Positions 40,601 through 52,000 of a DNA stretch of 64,000 nt are shown here, piece by piece; position 1 is the first letter of the stretch, and each line of letters opens with the position of its first letter. Below the pieces are notes generated by a model. The model worked only from the letters and a program-made list of their open reading frames with translations. It ran no database searches and had not been told where the DNA came from. Both the position numbers and the translations under genes were made by a program. The DNA comes from Sipunculus nudus (taxonomy: Eukaryota; Annelida; Sipuncula; Golfingiida; Sipunculidae), in NCBI GenBank assembly GCA_026874595.1, contig CM049308.1:26712367-26776366 (forward strand), given 5' to 3'.

Positions 40601-43600
40601 TCACAAGATATCTCTATCCTCCACTACCATAGAAAGCCTCAATCAGAATATTGTTTTCCTGATAGGCTTTCGATATGCTTGTTCATAAGATATTGTTAAT
40701 TGCCTGGAAGGCAGAGAAATCATGAAACCCATAAACAGCTAATTCTAAGTCTTCCACCTACCGTAAAATCTCCACTTAAAACCGCGGTTTAATCAAGAAA
40801 TTCAAAATCTTGAAATCAGGTTGATTTCCTGAAAGCACTGTGCGGTTTATACTAGAAGGGTTTCCTGAATATCTTCCCGACAGACATCGTTTTTGGGCCG
40901 GTGCGTGGGCGATAATATTGCAACTTTCGAAGGCTGTTCTTAGCATGCATGGGAGCCGTGTGTAAATGTATTATTTACGATTATTTGTTATTTATAAATT
41001 AAATATTGCTGATAAGTTTTCGTGTGATATATAACTTGTTATAAAATCTTGGTTATTGTCACCAAATAATACGTTTAAAACAACCCTGCTGTTACACACA
41101 GCGGTCCACTTCGTTGGGCATGGTCAAGCAAAATTGAAATAAAAGCCTACTTTAAACCCATTTGCGGCATTATTTAGCAATGATTATTTGTTTAAAACGT
41201 AAAATGAATAAAAAGCTGACATCGTAAAGAGTCACACAATGGCAGACGATCGTTTTAAAATCAAGTTTGAGTGCCGCCATGTGCTGAAACACCCCGGTAT
41301 TCTGCTAAGAATATTTTGAACGGCTGTAAGCGGTGGGTGGTAAATAGAACAGCCACCTATTTCGTCCCAGCGTGCCTTGCGCGAACACTGTCTTTTGACA
41401 AAATGGCTCTCCACACGGAAACTTTCTTCAGGAAAAAAAACTTGCTAACCCGGACTGGCCACTTTAATTTTACCTTAAAATCACTCGTTTTCAAGCGTCA
41501 TGTTTCCTATACGTGCGTATCTCTAAAAGGTAAATTCAGTACTTCGATATTTAGTTAAGTTGACCAGCGATGTTTTCAAACGCACCAGCAAATTGTGACA
41601 TGGAGCGATGTCAACGTACGATGTGACGAAGATAATACCGAAGTAACCAGTATGAAAATGATTTGAATCTTCCGAGTAATTCCAGAAAATGGAATTTTCA
41701 TCAAAAATTAAGATTTCAAAATATTACTTTTAGAATTAAAATATACAGTGACTTGAAATGGATCAGCAGAATATTTTTTCCAAAATATAATGACAAATCA
41801 GTAGCAAACAAGAATACGGCACGGAATATAAAATCTGTATAAACAGGCAGAGGTTCACCGGCACTTACGTCTTCCCAAACTTCATGCTTGAGTGACCCTG
41901 CAAAAAAGTGTTATGATGTGTTTAAATAAAATGCCCAAGGAATTTTTTAAAGTGGACAGGAATGGCCGAGTCGCAACCTACGCGTGTTCATTTCTAGATG
42001 ATTGCTTGATTGTGTCTTTTGTCAAATCATTCCGTAGCTAAAGTTGGTGCGGTTTTAAAGGGGGGTTCTTAGTATTTTAGCCCCTCGCGGTGTCTCGCCT
42101 GGAATTTCGGCGAAGTCTGGGTGCGGTTTTAATCGGAAGTGCGGTTTTAAGTGGAGATTTTACGGTACATCTTATTTATTCAGTTTTTAATGTATATTAT
42201 TTTCTTTATATATATTGTCATGAATTAGTTGAATGTGCATATCTAAAAATGTCCAAAATGTTGTGTCACATACATAGAAAATCAGCAATTATGTTTCAGC
42301 CATGTTCTAGACCATAAGAACCAATTTCACCCCTGTCATATCTAAGTAACATACAGTGTTACTTCTGTAATATTTTCTGCCACTGGACTGGGTGCCACCT
42401 CTGTTACATTCTCAGTCACTGGACTGGGTGCCACCTCTATAGCTATCTCAGTCACTGGACAGTTTGCCACCAATGTAACATTCTCAGTCACTGGACTGTG
42501 TGCAAGCAATGTAACATTTTCAGTCACAGGAATGTGTGCCACTCATAACATGTCAGTCACTAGACAATGTGCCACCAATGTAATATTCTCTGCCCCTGGA
42601 ATGTGTGCCAACCCTGTAACAATTTCAGTCACTGGAAAGTGTGCCACCCCTGTAACTTTCTCAGTCACTGGACTGTGTGCCACTGGATTGTGTGCCACTG
42701 ATGTAACATTCTCAGTCACTGGACTGTGTGCCACCCCTGTAACATTTTCAGTCACTTGACACTGTGCCAACCTTGTAACTTTCTCAGTCACTGGATGTGT
42801 GCCACCCCTGTAACATTCTCAGTCACTGGACTGTGTGGCACTACTCTTACATTCTCATTCACTGGACTGTTTTCCACTCAAAACATCTGTCACTGGACCT
42901 TGTGCTACACCTGTAACACTCAGTCACTGGACTGTGTGCCACACCTGTATCATTCTCAGTCACTGGACTGTGTGCCACCTCTGTAACTTTCTCAGTCACT
43001 GGACTGTGTGCCACCTCTGTAACTTTCTCAGTCACTGGACTGTGTGCCACACCTGTATCATTCTCAGTCATTGTACTGTGTGCTACCCCTGTAACACTCT
43101 TACACACTGGAAAATTCAGTACCAGATCTCTGTGATCCAATATTTTAGTCTGTACAGTGTGATCAGTTAGAAACATTTGATATTGATCATTGTCACTGTT
43201 GTTGATGTTTGATAGAGATTATCTTTTCACTCATGTGTGTCTCTTTGTCTGTCTTGCTTTCTGTTTGCTTGTGTTGTATATTGTTATAAAGAGGTTGGTC
43301 TTAAGCTTTTGGAATTTGTTCCCATTCTGGTTGCAGATCCAGGATTTTGTTTTATTTTTTTGTATTTTTCTCTTTGATTTTCACAAGTTATAATTTTAAA
43401 GATATGAGACATTGAATTTTTTTTTAAAATTTATATTTGAACTAGTGGCAAGAAAAAGTTTATTATGTCCTTACAGTAATCTTATTTTAAAGTTTGGCAT
43501 TTGCAGAGATATACTCCCTCCCCATGTTCTTTTTTTTTTCAAATTTAAGTTTTATTCAAATTTTATATATCTGTTAGTGTTACCTATAAAGTGATCACAC

Positions 43601-46600
43601 CATGTCTGTGTTATACATGTATCAGTACCAATGGCTGTACTTAAACTGGTAAAGGAGGAATACTGACTGATCAAGATTGTTCAGACACAGATAAAAAAAA
43701 GGACTATTTATCATAAACCCAGCATCAAAGAATAAAGTGCTTGACTGAAAGGATAATAAAGAAAATTGTGAAAACATTGCAGGACTGAGGATATTAAAAA
43801 CATGTTCAGATTGGGTAGATTGCAGAGCGATCATATCTGCCAAGTAATCCATACAGCCCATACAATATTCATTGAGCCGACATGGTGCATGTACACAGAG
43901 AAACACACAGTGACAGAAGAGGTTACTGGGAAGGATGGGGGTACTTCCTAAGCTAATTGTGTTATTAAGCAGGTGCTTGCGGTTCAGTTCAAGGATGTAG
44001 ATGCCTAAACGGGCTGTTTGTGCCCGGGTGTCACTGCCACAAGCAATTGGTCAATACACAGTTAAGTAGGAAACCTGAGATGAACATTTTGTGATAGGGG
44101 CCACGGAGAGTGTGTTGCTGTTATTGTGGGTTGTTATGGAAGCTAGCAAACCTGATTTAGTTGCATCCTGGAAGCAGCTAACTGAGAAGATAGAGGAACA
44201 AAAGGCTCCCTTTCTTGTTGTCATGTCACGTCATTTGTCACCTTGGTCACAGCTATAGGCGTTGGCTGCCGTTGGCTGAGTTGCGGTCGCATATCTCACC
44301 GCTAATCTTGCCAGGATCTAAGAAACTAGGGGAGTGAGCGCATAGTGGCAGCATTGTGTGGGGAGAGCTCACTGTCACTACTTATAGAAATACACCCTGT
44401 ATTTGCTTGCTTTATCACTGAAACCATCAGACAAGAACACATCCTCATGCAAGCTCCGAATTGATCCTTAATACAGATTATCTCCTCCCTTGACATGAGC
44501 AGCTTTCACGGTATCAGTATCGGAGAATAATACAGGGCTCTTCTACCTTTACGGGAAAAGGAAGTTCCACGCAATCACCCAGGTGTCACTCAAATCTGCC
44601 CTGGATTTTGGTTGGCAGATCACTATCATATGATAACAAACATCTCTTCAAATTTGTCATGTCAGCAGTGACTTATCTAAGAGTGTGTCTCGTCTCTCTC
44701 TCTCTCTTTCTCTCTCTCTCTCCCCTCCCCCCCCCCCCCCACTACCACCATCTATGCCTATATACACCTCAGTTCCATAATAGCACAGAAGCCTTATTGC
44801 AGTTGTCTTCAGATAATCAAAATCTCTATGAATATTATCTCCATATTTTATCAATTTGTGTGCAGATGGTACCCATCCATGCAGTTTTGTGCATAATCAG
44901 GAAAAACTATTTTATTTTTCAATATTTTTTACAGCCTGTTAATTTAATCATCACTGTACACTTATAAAAAACTATCATTATCTAAAATTTAGCATCACAC
45001 TTAAATAAGAATAAATAATACATACATTTTAAAAATCTGATATTTGCCCATTTACCAGAATAGTATCATTTATTTAAAAAAAAATGAAAGTTGTGAAACC
45101 CTGAAAGGATAATAATGGAACTGCCAAACTGTTAATAAAATATGCTGTTCAGTAAAAATGTTTATTGCGTTTTATAGTATTTTCAGTAAAATGTGTAATA
45201 AAGGTGACCTGCCTAAACTGGCTTCTTTACTTGATGGTTTGTCCTGCTCCCATATGATGCTTTTTTAATAATTCTATCAACTTGATAGAATTTTCATAAG
45301 ATTTATATTTTTATAAAATTCACATAAAGATTTAGACAACATCAAAAGTGATTCAAAGGAAAAATTAGATCTGAGTAATGCCAGGTTATGGCAGGTCACC
45401 TGTACTGCACTTTTACCATACTTTCTGAAAGCAAACCTTGGCATTTATAATAAGACTTCTCAAGATGTATAATATGAAAGTCTTATCTAAATCTGTTTAA
45501 AGATAAACACCAACTCTTACATGTCACTGTCGTGCTATTAGATAGAAATAATGAACTGCATAAAGTGTGGAGTAGCTTCGGACATGTGTTCTCTATGACC
45601 CAGTGATATTTGAAAAAAATAAAACAAAGCATGTTAACAAACATTCAAAGATGACCAGCCTTATTCATTACACCATATAAAGCCAGCTTTTCACCTACTC
45701 TATCTGTAGGAATTGTTATTTTTGGCTTACTCTGTGGACATATTAATGTAGTGTAGGTAATTCCTGGTAAGAAAAGCTCTGAAAATATCTCTGTGATGGA
45801 TAGTTAACTGTTAGTATACACAATACAAGTTCTGGGTGGTTGGTTGCATATGTGTCACAGTTGAAGGGTCACTAGTTGCAAAACACCTGTTGCAAAACTT
45901 TATTTTCTGACTTGCAGCCAGATGTTCTTTTTAATTTGTTTTGATTATTTTTGCGGGGCCCCCACATGTTATAAACACATGGATATAAACAAAATGACCA
46001 GTCTTTATGTGGTGGGATCAGTGTCTTCCGTCCTGTTTTAATCAAAGGTTCAAGGGATTGTCTTTAGTAAATAAACGTCTGATATCGGAGTGGGCTCCTT
46101 TAAAAAGTAATGTTGTTACCATTTGCAGGTGTACTTTTCATCAAGGTTTTAAAATATTTTACATTTTGTTTTGTTTTCTGCAGCTGTTGGTGACTATGTT
46201 GAAGAAGATGAACTAGTGGCAGAAATAGAAACAGACAAGGTATGTGTGATTGGTCATTATCTATTAGTGTATGGTACAGTGACTACCGTACTATGAGTTG
46301 TTGTAGTAGTAGTGCCTGCTCAGTTGTGTATATATGCATGTATGTTTGTGTTGTTAACTATCATTTAAGATACACTCTGTCATACACATCAGAGCTTGAA
46401 TAATGACATGTTCTTGTTCTTCTTTTATTTATTTTGGGTAAAACGTTGAACTTGTACAGATGGTTCACAGATGATTCTCTTAAACACTACTGATATATCA
46501 CTCCCTTACATTTTGTATTTGGTATACTAATATAATCTATATAAACACTGGTGTTACAATGTGCTACACAAATGCAAGTATTTACTATTTGGTCCAAAAT

Positions 46601-49029
46601 GAGGGGAAGGAGGTACAGATATGCTGCCTGTGCATCAGTCTCCCTAGAATCTGGAACAGTAGAATAAAAAACTTTTATTTATTTTACATATGGCTTGTGC
46701 AACTAGCTTTAATTCTAATACGAGGTGATCTCCTTGGTTCAAATGGTGGTATTTTTGTAGTTAGTGGTTCTATTTATTCCCAGGTGGTTGTCAGTCCTAG
46801 CAATTCTGAAAAAATGTATGAAGCTGTTGTGCTTTAAAATCTAAGAATGGTATTAATTAGTGGTAGGAATTGTTTGTGAAATCATATTCAGTGATTGAAA
46901 GATAAAAACATCCAGTGATTGATTATTAATTGATTATTGGATGTACCATCTATTTTGCCATAAAATCTGTTATATAGAATTATAGTGACCCAGTAAAATC
47001 AGTATACATGTATATCACACTGCAAGGTCAAATAACTGCCAGGTTGTTGAAAATTACTCCTTTCACAAGGATAAACTTTAATGCTGTTAAGTGCCCTGTC
47101 TTTCTTATTTATCAGAAAAAGAATATTTTATTCTGATAAGGCCAAAATAAAAAAAAGGTATGGTTCTCAGGCACTTTTTTTCAGAAATCAATGTGGGCGG
47201 GCGCTTTTTTTATTTTAAATTTTTTGGTATGTTTCGATAAAAATGTCAAATGATAAGGGAAAAGCATGAAAATAACAGTTTTTTTTTGCTAAATAAGTAA
47301 AAGCACTACAAAACAAAGGAAATTGTATGGTTTTACCTTCTTGAAAGAAATGTCGGGGCGGCAGCAGCTCAAAATTGGAAAGTTTTTTATTGAAAATCAA
47401 AATAAAAATTTTTGATGCGGGGGTTTAAAATTGATGCGGGCGGTGCCTGAGAACCATACCTTTAATTTTTTTTTGGCCTAATATGACTTCTTTGGATGTG
47501 CATGCACCATTGTTTATTATTGATTATTCAACATGCAATCAATTTAATTGATTATGTAGGAAAACAACCAATGATTGATTAATTGGCACACCACTAATAA
47601 TAATGGTGAAGAAATATCTTAGAGGCAGGATATATCCAACTGTTAAATATATTTGACTTTGGAACTCAAGGTCCCTGGTCCAGTCACCGCTGCCTCAAAC
47701 TATATGGTCAAATATCAGTAGAACCTGAGCTATATGGTCAAATATCAATAGAACCTGAGCTATATGGTCAAATATCAGTAGAACCTGAGCTATATGGTCA
47801 AATATCAGTAAAACCTGAGCCATATGGTCAAATATCAGTAGAACCTGAGCTATATGGTCAAATATCAGTAGAACCTGAGCTATATGGTCAAATATCAGTA
47901 GAACCTGAGCTATATGGTCAAATATCAGTAGAACTTGAGTTATATGGTCAAATATCTGTAGAACCTGGGTTGTGTGGTTAAATATCAGAAGAACCTTAGT
48001 TATATGGTTAAATATCAGTTGAAACTGAGCTGTAAGGTCAAATATCAGTAGTACCTGAGCTATATGGTTTGATATTTGTTGAATCTGAGATATATGGTTA
48101 AATATGAGTAGAACCTGAGAGGTATTCTCTAATGTCTTGATGGCAGGTCATGATTTTTGGATTGCATGCAGATAAACCTGAAATCCTTAAGTTTTATTGT
48201 TTGCACATTGTTCTTACCATGGTCCTCCTCCATCCTCATTTTACAGACAGTGCCACTAACTGACCATTGACCTAATTATTAAAATAAAAATGGACATAGC
48301 TTCCAAGAATACTCTTACGCTTATAGTTTGTCATAAGTCAGTATGGCATCATTTTGTTTCTCTAAGATGTGACTGAATTATAAGAATATATATTATAGCT
48401 ATCCTATTATGTGTAATGTGTCCACTGCAGTAACAGCAATTTCTTTCATGAAGTCTGCAATTTGTATGTACTCAGGATATGGTGCTGCCACCTTGTGGGT
48501 ATTCAAGGAATAAGAACATTAATAATTCATTAAACTACATTAAACTGGCTTACTGGACTTGCTGCCAGATGCCCCTGGTAATTTTTTTTTATCTTTTTTG
48601 CAGGCCCCCATATATTATAAACATGTTGATATAAACAAAACAAGCAGCCTGTGTGCGGTGATATCCACATTTTCTGGCCTTTATCTGTAAAAGCTCCAAA
48701 GGATTACCTTAAGTTTATAAAGGTCTGATAGGTGATTTGGCACCTTTAAATTTACAGACTTTCAAATACTTCACCAGTTTGTTCATTGTATCGACATAAA
48801 AAAACAGATTGCACATGCAGTATTAAGAATAAATAACAATTGAAATTCCCCTTTAAATGAAATCAGAGACTGGCCAGAAGTTTTACTACAGTCTTACTAG
48901 GATCAACATGTTTTTTGTTTCATTCTTGGTCTTTTGGCAGACATCATGAATATCTGAGAAATATGGATGTTTGTCGAAATGTATTAGAAAAAATAAAAAT
49001 CTTATCCAGATGTTATTTAATCTCTTTCC

Positions 49030-49093
<64 letters not shown>

Positions 49094-52000
49094 TGCCACA
49101 GTTTTAGCCTTATTTCACTTCATTTATATGAGATTTCCAGTTTGATTTTATTGATTAATCATCTAAATAGCATTTCCAGAAAATCGTGAACAATAGTGAG
49201 TTCATGTATATATATTTAATATGTATAATATATTGATGTTCAATTATTGTTGTATATAGTGTTATATACAAGCCATGCTATTCAACAGCAGAATCACTTG
49301 TGTGTGTATGTATATGTGTGTGTATATATATAAATAAAATGTATAAAATCTCTTTTCATTCTGTTATTCATCATATTTAGTAAAACACAAAATAGAAAGA
49401 TTTTTATAATAATAATATATGTATGAATGTTATAAAGAGGGTAATTATTTTGCTTATAACAGTTATTTAAAGTCTTGTAATGTTGAAAACTGTGGCCTAC
49501 CAGTTTTCATTAAAACTTTTTCTGCATAATTAAATATTTTGTCAGAATACAGAATCCTGTATGCAGTGTAAGCAAGCACCTATAGCTGTGTAAACAATAC
49601 TTCTGTATTTATTCTTTGTTTAAAATATTTAAACTGTAATAAATCTTTCCCCAAGGTTTTTGGCACTATCATTAAAGGAATGGTCTAAGGCATTATTTAC
49701 AATATTTCCAGCATGTAGGTGACTTAATAATTGCACCCTCATTGTTATAGTTATACATAGGGGCTCCTTATGGTGGTATTTATATTAATACAGGGGACCG
49801 GAAGAAAGAATCATAGGTTCATTTGTCAATATAAAAGCTCCCTGTAGATAAGGCCAAGCCAAAAAATAATTTGTATTACAGGCACAGAGACCCAAACATG
49901 TGGAGTGAGCAGACAGTTTTTTTAGCTCAGCTGACTGAAAGTCATCTGAGCTATTGCAATCAGTCTAAGTCTGTCGTGCCTCTGTCTGTCCATCTGTCTG
50001 TTAACCAGGCACAAATCATAACCGCTGGACCTAGAATCTTGTAACTTGAGATCCATGGAGGTCCATGAAAAATCTCCTCGGAAACCTGAAATTAGGTCTC
50101 TGTTACCCATTTCCTTTGAGCTATGGGACTCTTAAAGAACCCCCAAGAATAATTAAAATTTGATACAAAAGCTCCAGTATCTAAATAACTAATGCATTGA
50201 TCACCATGATTCTTTGCATACTTATTGATCACGGAGTGTTCATCAGTACTTGCTGACTGGTGACGCCTCTTGGATTTATTCAAATTTTTACAAATTTTTT
50301 TCTCTGTTTTTGAGATCTTCAAAGATGTGGTCATCTGTTAACAGGGTACAAATTGTAACCATTGGACCTAGAAACTTCTAACTTGACATCCGGGGAGGTC
50401 CATGAAAAATCTCCATGGAAACCTGAAATTAAGTCTCTGTTACCCATATCCTTTGAGCTATGGGGCTAAGAAAAACCCCCTTAGAATCATTAAAATTTGA
50501 TACAGAACCTCCAATATCTATATAACTAATTCATTGATCATCATGATTCTTTGCATACATATTCATAATGGACTTTTTCATCAGTTCCTGCAGACTTCTG
50601 GCAGCACCTGGATTTTTTTCCGAATTTTTACGCATTTTTCCATAATTTTTAGACCTTCAAATATGGAGTCTTCCATTAACAGGGTACAAATCTTAACCAT
50701 CAAACCTACAATCTTCCAATTTAACATCCAGTGAGGTCCATGAAAAATCTCCATGGGAACCTGAAATTAGGTCTCTGTTACCCATACCTTTGAACTATAT
50801 GGCTTGTAACTACCCCTTAGTATAATTAAAAAATTTGATACAAAACCTCAAGTTTCTGAACAACTTATGCATTCATCACCATGATTCTTTGCATGCACAT
50901 TCATCATGGACTGTTTCATCATTTCTTGTAGACTGGTGGCACCATCTGGATTTTTAAAAAATTTTTACACATTTTTCCTTTATATTTGAAACCTTCAAAG
51001 ATTTGGTCATCTGTTATGAGGGCACAAATCGTAACCATTTCACCTAGAATTTTCTTTCTTGACATCCAGGGATATCCATGATAAATCTCCTTGGAAACCA
51101 GAAAATAGGTCTCTGTTACCCATATCCTAGGAGCTATGCTTCAGTTGAATGGGGATAACACCTACAAAATTTGGCATTAAGATTATAACATTCCTTTTGT
51201 GAATATTTACTTGTCCATTGAGGGTCATGACTCCTGGGTCACTTGTTTTTTTCTTAAATTATGTTCACCAAATAATCTGTGAAATTTTGTCAACTCGCAA
51301 AAAGGGAAAACAATGGTGCACATGCATTCAGTGTATATATAGATGCATTGATGATAAATGACTATCAAGTGCACAGAAAGACATTTAAGTTGGTTACGAT
51401 GCCCTCTTGCATTTGATAATAATCAATAGTTCAGCACATTGAAGGCAAAATATTGTTGGCCAGAAATCAGCATCAGATCAGCTAACCACCAAGTGATCAA
51501 ACTAATTGAACAGGCTTTTTCATTATTTGTTTTTCCTGAAGTGTGCTAGCAAAGGCAAGGCAAACTTCATATTTTTGTCACCAGGTCATGAACTCTTGAC
51601 CCTTACATGTGTAAGCATTTCTTTACAGACAGCCATCCAGGTGCCGTCACCAGCAGCAGGTATTATTGAAGAGCTACTGATACCTGATGGAGAGAGAGTG
51701 GAAGCCAAGCAGCCCATCTTCAAACTTAAAATCACAGGTATACTATCAAGAATAAGAGTAGCATTGGTGCATTGCATACAAAAATGTATTCTGCTTGTGT
51801 TTGTTAACGTTGTATGTCAGTTTATATTGACTTTAATTTCTGAACAAAGGTACTTTTCTGGGTGAATAAAGTTTGTGTGTGTTATTTTGTGTAAGAGGTT
51901 TAAAGATCAAGATACAACTTCAAAATTGAAAAAGATTTATTGTAACTGATGTATCCAGGACTGCCAATTTAATTTGTGTTGCACTGTTGTTAACAGCACT

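Larger units (their letters stand above)
37163..46183 (+). other. DLST: DLST intron 5 (9.0 kb)
   Basis: gtaaga...ttctgcag. Carries a TA microsatellite (38749-38770), the 1.4-kb TA-flanked transposon (40761-42165), the 36-bp minisatellite (42345-43115), a CT/C tract (44692-44740) and GC-richer unique stretches (about 37830-38170 and 43960-44600). No host exon is seen inside. Confidence 0.85.
46240..51628 (+). other. DLST: DLST intron 6 (5.4 kb)
   Basis: gtatgt...tttacag. Splits the lipoyl domain just after its lysine. Almost half is repeat: hAT-like MITE with a nested Harbinger-like MITE, 30-bp minisatellite, TA microsatellite and a complete Helentron-like element. Confidence 0.85.

Noticed and set aside
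41232-41558. Transposase remnant in the TA-flanked transposon
   Set aside because: Frames on both strands were read; neither shows a DDE/D motif, helix-turn-helix or other transposase feature.
47701-48120. CRISPR-like regularly spaced repeat
   Set aside because: The 30-bp units are contiguous with no unique spacers, in an intron of an animal gene. It is a minisatellite.
51506-51865. 119-codon frame as a stand-alone lipoyl protein gene
   Set aside because: Only residues from 51629 to 51737 match the lipoyl domain. The flanks are intron sequence with proper acceptor and donor sites; it is DLST exon 7.
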